Shown in pieces: positions 45,217 through 55,800 of a DNA stretch of 64,000 bases (position 1 is the first letter of the stretch; every line of letters starts with the position of its first letter). Origin of the DNA: Caldicellulosiruptor acetigenus. GTDB taxonomy: Bacteria > Bacillota > Thermoanaerobacteria > Caldicellulosiruptorales > Caldicellulosiruptoraceae. Below the pieces are notes generated by a model. That model was not told where the DNA came from. It was given only the letters and a program-made list of their open reading frames with translations, and searched no databases. Both the position numbers and the translations under genes were made by a program. The stretch spans positions 2,546,001-2,610,000 of the forward strand of contig NZ_CP113866.1 of assembly GCF_026914305.1 (NCBI RefSeq), read 5' to 3'.

Positions 45217-47238
45217 TTAAGATACAGCACTTTGCTGTTGTGAATCCTGAGAAACCTGTTCAGTTTTCTCTTCTTTTTCACTTTCCTTTGCAAGAAGGAT
45301 TGAGTTTAGTATCTCCTGCTTTATCCTTCTGACATTCTCATCCTCTGTCTCTTTTGCCTTGAACTCAACACCAAGTTCTTTTGTCAAAAGCAAAGTCAAG
45401 AGCATTTCAAATGCATTGAAAGATGCAGAAGAAGCCTTTTCGCCCATCGCAACCACAGTTTCAGGAACAATGTCGATGCCCGTTTTCTCTAAAGCCTGAG
45501 TAAACTTGCCCATGACATCCTGCAGAACTTGATATTGAGGTCCGCCGTATGCCTTTACCTGCTCTTCTATCGCAATTGCCCGGCCAATACCAATTCGTGC
45601 TTCTTTTTCTGCTTCTGCCTCTGCCAAAGCTTTTATCTTCTGAGCTTCTTGAAGCGACCTCTGATATTCTGCCTTTCCTTGGTTTGTCTGAATCTGGATG
45701 TTTATCTCAGACTCTGTTAGAAGTTTTTGCTGGGCAGCCCTTGCCTCAGCCTCTCTGAGCTCTCTTTCCTTTTCTGCTGCTTTTTGCTGGCGTGAGTATG
45801 TCTCTATCTGTTCAAGGGCAATTTGCCTATCTCGAAGCTGCTCTAAGATTGCGTCTATCTTGTTGTCGTTTGGAGATGACATTGGAGTTCCAATCAAAAC
45901 CTCTTCAAGTTCCAAGTTGTAATGAGCAAACCTCTCTTTCATCTCCTCAGACGCCATCTTCTGAATCTCATCTCTTTGCTGGATAAGCTCAATGAGTGTC
46001 TTTTTCTGCCCTATATTTTTAAAGTATGCAGATACCATCGGGTCAAGAGTCTGCTCAACAAGCATTTTCAAATCTCCAAATCTTTGGACAACAAGCGGAG
46101 CTTTCCTGTAGTCTATGTGAAGAACAACCGCCAATGGCAGCGACGGTTCAAACGCATCTTTTGTGATAAGGCTTACTTCTTTGAGGTTTTCGTCATAGCG
46201 GTGCGTGCCTGTCTGGTTGCTTATCCATTTTAGTATGATATTTGTTGTTGGCACTTTGACAATCTTTCCTGCATATGTGTTGAATGCATACTTCCCAGGC
46301 ATTAAAGGTTCTCTCCATACACCTCTGTATCCCTTTTCAACAAGCTCACCATGTTTGTAGTCTTCACCTGACGTGTCCTGCCCCTTTGGCCCAACATATG
46401 ATACAACAACTCCAACATAACCAACTTCAATGACTGTCTTGTCAATCAGCTCAACTGTTGCAAAGAGGCGGTTTATAAAGTATGTTCCTTCAACAAGCAC
46501 CTGAAGCTGTCTTCCACGAAATCCACCTGCTTTTAAAAACTTTTCAGGGTCCTGGAAGTTGTTGTGGTAAGTCTCAGGGTCAGACGGGTCATCTCCAACA
46601 GTTGGTGCAATAATGTCACCGCTTGGAAGTGATGGTCCGTCGTGCACAGTCACAATTCCAACTTTGTCCTCTGTGATTACAATCGGCCTGAAAGCATTTC
46701 GGGATTTTAAAGTCTGGACCATCTTCTCTATCATCTCTTTTTCTTCTTTGTTGCCCATTGGAAGATAGTAAATCTTGTCCTCTGTGATGACTATAAACTG
46801 CGCAAGGTTAAAAGCATATGTTCCTTCACGAAGAATAGCTCGCTGCGGCCCTCTCTGCCCACCGTTTTCCAAAAAAGCCCTGACATCCTGGAAATTATTA
46901 CATTCTGGAATCACTTTGCCAAGGGTCTGGGTAGGTTCAAGAGGCTTTCCATCCCTTGCAAATACATATCCAATCTGACCCTGTGGAATTGTAACAAGAG
47001 GAACGATATGGACTTTGTACATAAGCGGTGTCCTAAAATGAATACCACCTCTTAAAACTTCTGGCTGAAAGCCTGCTTCACCTTTCAAGGCTATAATCTG
47101 CTCATCCAGTGAACCTTTGAAAGACCACCACTTTTCAACAATTCCTACTTTGTCATTAGGAATAACTCTAAGACCTATGAGTTTAAGTAAAATATAAATG
47201 GAAATTAACACACCAGCAACTTCAATCAATACGACCAC
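45217..47238 (-). CDS. SPFH/Band 7 (flotillin-like) membrane protein
   Basis: A 673-residue protein. A single N-terminal membrane helix (about 2-22) is followed by RVIPNDKVGIVEKWW and a long SPFH region with repeated IGYVFARDG / VGIVTVHDG / VGYVGVVVS strands. A long charged coiled coil spans about 470-575 (REAEARAAQQKLLTESE). The C-terminus is acidic and Gln-rich. It is larger than typical flotillins because the SPFH region contains several repeat units. The start is a GTG at 47238 with AAAGGAG. Probably a membrane microdomain scaffold; the specific function is unknown. Confidence 0.82.
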   Translation of the reverse strand: MVVLIEVAGVLISIYILLKLIGLRVIPNDKVGIVEKWWSFKGSLDEQIIALKGEAGFQPEVLRGGIHFRTPLMYKVHIVPLVTIPQGQIGYVFARDGKPLEPTQTLGKVIPECNNFQDVRAFLENGGQRGPQRAILREGTYAFNLAQFIVITEDKIYYLPMGNKEEKEMIEKMVQTLKSRNAFRPIVITEDKVGIVTVHDGPSLPSGDIIAPTVGDDPSDPETYHNNFQDPEKFLKAGGFRGRQLQVLVEGTYFINRLFATVELIDKTVIEVGYVGVVVSYVGPKGQDTSGEDYKHGELVEKGYRGVWREPLMPGKYAFNTYAGKIVKVPTTNIILKWISNQTGTHRYDENLKEVSLITKDAFEPSLPLAVVLHIDYRKAPLVVQRFGDLKMLVEQTLDPMVSAYFKNIGQKKTLIELIQQRDEIQKMASEEMKERFAHYNLELEEVLIGTPMSSPNDNKIDAILEQLRDRQIALEQIETYSRQQKAAEKERELREAEARAAQQKLLTESEINIQIQTNQGKAEYQRSLQEAQKIKALAEAEAEKEARIGIGRAIAIEEQVKAYGGPQYQVLQDVMGKFTQALEKTGIDIVPETVVAMGEKASSASFNAFEMLLTLLLTKELGVEFKAKETEDENVRRIKQEILNSILLAKESEKEEKTEQVSQDSQQQSAVS

Positions 47239-47363
47239 TTGAAATCTCCACTCCTTTCACTTTTTTGACAACTTTCTCTTAATTTCGACAAAATTCGACC
47301 TGATTGTGCTAAATGTTGCTGTAAATTCTTTTGTTTCTTACTATGATATCACAATACTATTAC

Positions 47364-47379
47364 TGATACAACAGTATCA
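47364..47379. promoter_or_regulatory. Palindrome upstream of SPFH gene
   Basis: TGATACAACAGTATCA has perfect six-base arms around a 4-base centre. It lies 126 bp before the SPFH start, in the region expected for its promoter. It resembles a repressor operator; the regulator is unknown. Confidence 0.4.
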
Positions 47380-47419
47380 ATTTGACATTTTATTTTTACA
47401 ATATTATAAACGCATCAAT

Positions 47420-47713
47420 CTATTCAATTGTTGCGAAAAATTCTTGAATGTATTTATAACTCTCTTTTAGTCTTTCGAGATACTCAACATTCTCCCAAGT
47501 CTGCCAGGTGTATTTTTTAACTTCAAAGCTGCTGTTTCCTGGCAGAACATCACCAAGCTTTCGGTCTTCAAAAAGCGCACAGTAAAATACAAACCCATCT
47601 GTTTTTGTTGTTCTGAGCATATCCCTTGAAAGTTGTTTGAAAGTCCTTTTGTCATCTAATACGGTGCGGCTTGACGGGTCTGAGACGTTCAAAAGCATCC
47701 AGGGAATTCTCAT
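47420..47713 (-). CDS. Hypothetical protein, probably 5'-truncated by the CRISPR array
   Basis: A 97-residue frame whose first ATG lies inside the last, degenerate CRISPR repeat. I do not recognise it. It is rich in aromatic and charged residues and ends LERLKESYKYIQEFFATIE. It has no plausible RBS or promoter, because the upstream DNA is the array. It is best read as the C-terminal remnant of a larger gene cut when the array end formed or rearranged here. It could also be an unexpressed frame. Confidence 0.4.
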   Translation of the reverse strand: MRIPWMLLNVSDPSSRTVLDDKRTFKQLSRDMLRTTKTDGFVFYCALFEDRKLGDVLPGNSSFEVKKYTWQTWENVEYLERLKESYKYIQEFFATIE

Positions 47714-47956
47714 AGTTCAGATAAAACGGACTTGACTACTGGGATAACTTTCTCGGGTTCAAAAGTTTACATCCCTCACAGTTCAGATAAAACTTTTTTA
47801 TTTTTTCAATCCCCAACGGGTAGGCTACGCGTTTACATCCCTCATAGTTCAGATAAAACAAAAGGAGCAATTATAAAAAAAATAAGCAGAGATTTGTTTA
47901 CATCCCTCATAGTTCAGATAAAACCATTTGAAGCCGATTGCTCATAAGATACTTGC

Positions 47957-49860
47957 AATTGTTAATGATAAAATAAAATCGGTTCTTTCCGAAGTCAGTT
48001 GAATAAATTTTATTTTTCGGCTATAATGAAAGGACTATTAGATCAAAGGAGAAATCAATACAATGGAGTCAATTATAAACCTGTTAGATAATAATCTTGT
48101 CATGGAGAAATACGAAATAATTGATGATACAATTTACATCTATGTTAAATCTAAAAATTCACAAGCTACGTGTCCTTATTGCAATCAAAGTTCTAATAAA
48201 ATACATTCTTACTATTCGAGAAGTTTTCAAGATCTTCCAATACAAGATAAAAAAGTTGTTATAGTTCTCAAGAATAGAAAATTCTTTTGTAAAAATCCTG
48301 TGTGCAGTAAAAAAACATTTGCTGAAAGATTTCAATTTATCTCTGATAACGCAAAAAGAACTAAAAGACTTGAAGATGAAATATTAAACATTTCAATGAA
48401 TATAAGTTCTGTAGCTGCGTCAAAGATATTAAGGAGAAACATTGCAAACATAAGTAAGAGCACAATTTGTGAAATGATAAAAAAAAAGCAATTCTAATTG
48501 ATAGAGATACAGTTAAAAGAGTCTGTATTGACGATTTTGCCCTAAAGCGCAGGGAGAAATATGCAACAGTAATGATAGATATTGAAAGCAGGAAGGTTAT
48601 TGATATTTTAAATTCCAGAGACTACGACGATGTAAAACAATGGTTGGAAGAATATCCAAATATAGAGGTTGTATGTAGAGATGGTTCTGTAACTTATTCT
48701 AAAGCAATAAAAGATTCACATTGTGAAGCAATTCAAATAAGTGATAGATTTCATTTATTAAAAAATTTAACCGATTATTGCAGAGAATATATAAAAAGAG
48801 AGATTAAAAATAAGATAAAAATAGAAATGCCAACAGTAAGGGAAGCAGAAACAAAATATTCAACTGAGACAAAGATGAAATACCATTATAAGACAAAATG
48901 GGAATTAATACTTGCTGTGAAAGAGATGATTTCGAATGGTTGTACAATAAATGAAGTATGTAGAGTTTTAGGACTTGGGAATAAAACTGTTATAAAGTAT
49001 TCAAAAATAAATGAGAGCGAAAAAGAAAAATATGACAAGGAGCCGATTGGGAAATCGAAGCAGGAAAATATTTGTAAACGAAAGGAAGAATTAATTGAAC
49101 AGGCCAAATTGCTTAGAAGGAAAGGATATAGCATTACTGGGATATCGAGAGAATTAGGTTTAGATCGAAAAACAGTAAAAAAATATCTTGAATCAGATGG
49201 TAGATTTAATCATGCATCGAAAGGAAGAAAATTTAAAAGTAAGTTAGACAATTATAAAGAATGCATTTTAGAACTTTTTTCAAAGGGATATAGTGGCGCA
49301 AGAATATTTGAAAAGATAAAGCAAATGGGATACGATGGTTCATATTCGTTAGTAAGATACTTTATTGCTAATACGAATAAAGAAATGATATTTTTAGAAG
49401 ATAGAAGTGAGACAATTAAGATAGTCGAGAGAAAGAGTCTGATAAGTTTGCTTTATAGAGGGATAGAAGAAGAAAAAGCCATAACAGGTGAGGAATTGGA
49501 AAAAGTAATGGAGATTTATCCCCAATTAAAGATAATCTACCGATTAGTCAAGCAGTTTAAAGAAATCCTATTGAAAAAAGAAGTGTTTAAGGTAGAGCAG
49601 TGGCTTAAAGAGAGTGAAGAGTTAGATATTCCCGAGTTGAATAGTTTTGTGTCAGGGGTAAAGAGAGATTATGAAGCTGTAAGAAATTGTATTATGTATG
49701 AATACAGTAACGGCTTAGCAGAGGGGATTATAAATAAGATAAAAGTTATTAAGAGAATTATGTATGGTCGCTGTAGTTTTGAAATGTTAAGAAGTAAGGT
49801 TTTATTATTTAATTTCAACTAAGTTAGGAAAGAACCGAAAAAGTATTGACAATAACAGTC
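47957..49860 (+). mobile_element. ISL3-family insertion sequence inside a CRISPR spacer
   Basis: A 1904-bp element with imperfect terminal inverted repeats. The left end (47957-47990) and the complement of the right end (49827-49860) agree at 23 of 34 positions, with 11 identical at the inner end (CGGTTCTTTCC). Flanking GATACTTGC (47948-47956) and GATACTGC (49861-49868) look like an 8-bp target duplication with one inserted base. Removing the element and one copy rejoins a 36-nt spacer (47925-47956 plus 49869-49872), the normal length here. Confidence 0.88.
48063..49822 (+). CDS. ISL3-family transposase in two frames joined by a -1 slippery site
   Basis: The first frame (48063-48497, 144 residues) holds the ISL3 zinc-finger head (CPYCNQSSNKIHSYY, FFCKNPVCSKKTFAERF) and a helix-turn-helix. 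The second frame is open from 48473 to 49822 and holds the catalytic core: CIDDFALKRREKY (first Asp), VCRDGSVTYSKAI (second Asp) and NGLAEGIINKIK (Glu). An inserted helix-turn-helix (YSITGISRELGLDRKTVKKY) sits in the core. The two frames overlap only across nine A residues at 48479-48487, which form the classical A AAA AAG heptamer in the zero frame. A -1 slip there gives a 586-residue transposase. Alternatives are an inactivating indel or a homopolymer sequencing error. Confidence 0.85.
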
Positions 49861-52800
49861 GATACTGCAACGGTTTACATCCCTCATAGTTCAGATAAAA
49901 CTTTAGGTGGTGGTTTATGATGGCAAAGTATCTTGCAGTTTACATCCCTCATAGTTCAGATAAAACCAAGTATGGAGATATAAGAGTAAATATTTGGACA
50001 AGTTTACATCCCTCATAGTTCAGATAAAACCAGTGGACTTTCAGTGGCATTGTGACGAAGCTAAAAACGTTTACATCCCTCATAGTTCAGATAAAACCAG
50101 GAAGGCATGATTTGTCACAAGGGTGTAATTTTCGCGTTTACATCCCTCATAGTTCAGATAAAACAGAGTATGATTTAAAACCTATTCAGTTATATAAACA
50201 GTTTACATCCCTCATAGTTCAGATAAAACAGATAAACAATCCACGAGACCCGTGGATTTTTGATGAGTTTACATCCCTCATAGTTCAGATAAAACCCATT
50301 TTCATAATCCCACCTTCCAATCATACAAATATGTTTACATCCCTCATAGTTCAGATAAAACGGGCTGGTTCCAATCATCTGGTTTGACTAACTCAGCGTT
50401 TACATCCCTCATAGTTCAGATAAAACTCGAGTATGAAACTAAATATTCAAAAATCGAAAAGGTTTACATCCCTCATAGTTCAGATAAAACACAATTCGTT
50501 TGTTTGCATGTTTACAGCTGCTGCAAGGTTTACATCCCTCATAGTTCAGATAAAACGTGTAAAAATCGTATACGCAATTATAAGTGCAACTGCGTTTACA
50601 TCCCTCATAGTTCAGATAAAACGTTACAGAAGTTTTTTGTTGACAACAAGATAAAAGAGTTTACATCCCTCATAGTTCAGATAAAACTGCGGATATCGAG
50701 GACATGGTAATATAGAAATACTTTCGTTTACATCCCTCATAGTTCAGATAAAACATAGAAATTGTCGCCAGGGCAATGACCGATAGCCTGCAGTTTACAT
50801 CCCTCATAGTTCAGATAAAACTAATACAAAAGTCAATATCGTAAAATTGCACAAATTTTTGTTTACATCCCTCATAGTTCAGATAAAACTTATGTACAAG
50901 TTACAATTAATCTTTACGATGATAAGTTTACATCCCTCATAGTTCAGATAAAACCTACAAATTGTCTTTTCAAGAAAAAGTTCAAAATGGTTTACATCCC
51001 TCATAGTTCAGATAAAACTTAAGAATAAGCAAACAGGCTTAATATGGGAAGTAGCGTTTACATCCCTCATAGTTCAGATAAAACACCACAGCCAGTGCCC
51101 GAGGAACATGTAACTACTCTTGTTTACATCCCTCATAGTTCAGATAAAACCCAGAGTCGGTTATTCTTGAAAGTGTGTTAGAAGGAAGTTTACATCCCTC
51201 ATAGTTCAGATAAAACCCTCAAAAAAGACGCAGGTATAAAAAATAAAAGTCGTTTACATCCCTCATAGTTCAGATAAAACATTATCTTGCGACATTCTTC
51301 AAGCGTAACCTTCATAAGTTTACATCCCTCATAGTTCAGATAAAACAAAACCATTTTCTTTTAGTTTCTGAAACAATTCTTTTTGTTTACATCCCTCATA
51401 GTTCAGATAAAACAGCTTTTTTCATTTTCCGTGTATCAGGAACATAAGGGTTTACATCCCTCATAGTTCAGATAAAACTTTGAGATTTTCATAAGCAACA
51501 ACGTTCCAAATACAACGTTTACATCCCTCATAGTTCAGATAAAACGGATGACATAGATTTTAAAAACAAGCTTTGCACAGTTGTTTACATCCCTCATAGT
51601 TCAGATAAAACTTTGTTTTCTAAAAGTTTCAATATAGCTTCAATTTCGTTTACATCCCTCATAGTTCAGATAAAACAGCTGCTTTGACAATTAATCTGTA
51701 AATATCTCCCTCGTTTACATCCCTCATAGTTCAGATAAAACCTTGTTCCAAAGATTGTTTTGTCAAGAAATTTCCATGTTTACATCCCTCATAGTTCAGA
51801 TAAAACGGATAGGTTCTTTTATCTTGTCCAATTTTTTAACAGTGTTTACATCCCTCATAGTTCAGATAAAACGGGTATAATTATAGATGTAAAGAAAAAA
51901 ACAGAAACGGTTTACATCCCTCATAGTTCAGATAAAACCTTGTTCCAAAGATTGTTTTGTCAAGAAATTTCCATGTTTACATCCCTCATAGTTCAGATAA
52001 AACTGGTCTCAGGAGTATTGTTGGTATCGTCGCAGATTGGTTTACATCCCTCATAGTTCAGATAAAACGCAATTAACGCCGCATGAATCTGCTCCGAATA
52101 CTGCTGGGCGGTTTACATCCCTCATAGTTCAGATAAAACTCGAAAAGCAAATCGTTCCTGGCCACCAGGCGCTTCAGTTTACATCCCTCATAGTTCAGAT
52201 AAAACAAACAGTGTCGTCAAACTGAGATAGAACCCAGTTTAGCGTTTACATCCCTCATAGTTCAGATAAAACTAGCAATTCGAGCTATTGATGACATATT
52301 AGAACAGCTGTTTACATCCCTCATAGTTCAGATAAAACTCCGTGTATGCGTCTATAAACAAACTCAACTCATAGTTTACATCCCTCATAGTTCAGATAAA
52401 ACCTTGAAATTTTCTATATGCTATTCTCTGGTGGTGCAATGTTTACATCCCTCATAGTTCAGATAAAACCTAATTCTCGCATTAATTGCACCTGCTATTT
52501 TAACGTTTACATCCCTCATAGTTCAGATAAAACAGCCTTGACAGAAGCTCATAAACGAAATCGTAAAATGTTTACATCCCTCATAGTTCAGATAAAACCG
52601 GCTAAGATGTTGACTGGTCAGGTAGCTACTGTTGAGTTTACATCCCTCATAGTTCAGATAAAACATTCACAAGGTAGTCTTCAAAGTACATGTTGAAGTA
52701 GTTTACATCCCTCATAGTTCAGATAAAACTGCTGATGTAATAGACGGCAAGCTTTATGCGATTCCACGGTTTACATCCCTCATAGTTCAGATAAAACTTG

Positions 52801-55800
52801 TTAATGCACCAAATGCCATGCAATATGTTCCTGCGTTTACATCCCTCATAGTTCAGATAAAACCTGCTCAAAATTTTATTGAATTTTTTACTTACAAAGT
52901 CGTTTACATCCCTCATAGTTCAGATAAAACTTGTTCAATATGTATGGTTGTGAAACAAACAGAAGAGTTTACATCCCTCATAGTTCAGATAAAACTAACA
53001 TACATTGTAAACAAAACTAAAAAAGCTTACACAGTTTACATCCCTCATAGTTCAGATAAAACTAACATACATTGTAAACAAAACTAAAAAAGCTTACACA
53101 GTTTACATCCCTCATAGTTCAGATAAAACCCAGTAGGTGGTTAACATGTTTAAAAAGTGGTATAGAGTTTACATCCCTCATAGTTCAGATAAAACCACAG
53201 TTATAGTAGCAGGATATCTCTTTTTTACAAAAGTTTACATCCCTCATAGTTCAGATAAAACAAGAAGTAGGAAGTAACAGAATTGATGATATTGTAGAAG
53301 TTTACATCCCTCATAGTTCAGATAAAACTTCGTCTTGCATAGCAATTTTCGCAGCCTTCACTCACGTTTACATCCCTCATAGTTCAGATAAAACTGAACG
53401 TTTGGGCCAAGGGGTCTACTGTCCGCCACCGTTTACATCCCTCATAGTTCAGATAAAACGCCTTGTGGTCTTTCTAAACCAAGGCGACGAATTTCGTGTT
53501 TACATCCCTCATAGTTCAGATAAAACCTCAATTCTGTCATTGTCAGATTTGTCGTTACCACAACGTTTACATCCCTCATAGTTCAGATAAAACACAGAAA
53601 ACGACACAGTGAGAATTACAGCTTACGAGTTTACATCCCTCATAGTTCAGATAAAACTTACTTATAAGGGCAGGGGTAGTGAACGGTGGATTTATCGTTT
53701 ACATCCCTCATAGTTCAGATAAAACAAGGATGTAGTAATAACTGGTCCAATTGCTGTTCCTGGTTTACATCCCTCATAGTTCAGATAAAACTAACTGAAA
53801 CAACGAGCAATCATTTAATGCCTAATATGTTTACATCCCTCATAGTTCAGATAAAACCAAAGAAGGGCAAGAAAAAGAAGAAGAGCTCCAAAGTGGTTTA
53901 CATCCCTCATAGTTCAGATAAAACTACCAGATGACAGGTACAATCCCAAAATAGTCCGACGGTTTACATCCCTCATAGTTCAGATAAAACTTCAACAGAG
54001 AATTCGAAGACCCAGAGAATGCAGACGTTTACATCCCTCATAGTTCAGATAAAACCTCCATTTTTTTAATTATTTTTCAAACCCCAAAGGGTGTTTACAT
54101 CCCTCATAGTTCAGATAAAACAAAAGAGCTAAAAATCAAAGAACGTGAGTTTATCCAGGTTTACATCCCTCATAGTTCAGATAAAACCAGTGCTTGAGAT
54201 TATAGAAGATTATCAGACAAGGAGTTTACATCCCTCATAGTTCAGATAAAACAAGTCGTATAAATCGTATAATCGCCAGACAAAGCTAAAGTTTACATCC
54301 CTCATAGTTCAGATAAAACAAGTCGTATAAATCGTATAATCGCCAGACAAAGCTAAAGTTTACATCCCTCATAGTTCAGATAAAACAAGTCGTATAAATC
54401 GTATAATCGCCAGACAAAGCTAAAGTTTACATCCCTCATAGTTCAGATAAAACGGTTTTAGCGAATTGAATAGTTCTATTCGTAATCGACTGTTTACATC
54501 CCTCATAGTTCAGATAAAACAAGGATTTGCGATACATATTTGTATTCAACAGAATAACAGTTTACATCCCTCATAGTTCAGATAAAACCCTGAAACCCGC
54601 TTTTCTGAATTCCTCAATTCTATCGTTTACATCCCTCATAGTTCAGATAAAACGATGGGATAAATTGTCCAGGACCAATAGGAGGATTAAGGTTTACATC
54701 CCTCATAGTTCAGATAAAACGTGAGATACCAGATAGCTGTAAAGTTTAGCATCATTGTTTACATCCCTCATAGTTCAGATAAAACCTTTTATTTTAGTAC
54801 TTTTTATTGTAAAATTAAAGGGAGTTTACATCCCTCATAGTTCAGATAAAACAGCAGAACTTGAGGAAGCTATAGCACTGCTTATAGGGTTTACATCCCT
54901 CATAGTTCAGATAAAACGCTAAATTTTGAGTTTGTTGTTCACTTGCATTTGCGTTTACATCCCTCATAGTTCAGATAAAACCATTTGATTGTAAAATCAC
55001 CTAAAACGTAAACGTTCTTGTTTACATCCCTCATAGTTCAGATAAAACCAAGGGTGCAGTAAAAATTGAAGAAAATAAGTATCTTGGTTTACATCCCTCA
55101 TAGTTCAGATAAAACGGAATTAATCCCAAAAGTAAGTCGTCTCTAATCGTGAAGTTTACATCCCTCATAGTTCAGATAAAACTCAATCTTATTGCTTCTA
55201 TAGCAAAAACAACATCTGAGTTTACATCCCTCATAGTTCAGATAAAACGTAAGACTGTAACAATTACGCTTTCTTATGATGCAAAGTTTACATCCCTCAT
55301 AGTTCAGATAAAACCCATTTTCATAATCCCACCTTCCAATCATACAAATATGTTTACATCCCTCATAGTTCAGATAAAACAAGCGGAAGGCTAACAACAG
55401 TTACTCAGCAAGCTGGTTTACATCCCTCATAGTTCAGATAAAACCTTGATAAACCTTTTTGCCTTTAAATTTCGATTTCTCGTTTACATCCCTCATAGTT
55501 CAGATAAAACTCCCGCAAGCTGTTGCTAAGGTAGCGAAAGAAATAGTGTTTACATCCCTCATAGTTCAGATAAAACCTTTGCTATTCATTTCGTATCTCC
55601 TCCCTCCCCAAGTTTGTTTACATCCCTCATAGTTCAGATAAAACTTATGTGACCCTAAATTAATTACATGCACAGGTATTGTGTTTACATCCCTCATAGT
55701 TCAGATAAAACCTTACCCAAAATGATGAGCTAATAGTAACACAATACATGTTTACATCCCTCATAGTTCAGATAAAACGCTTATCACCTGAACAAAAAGC

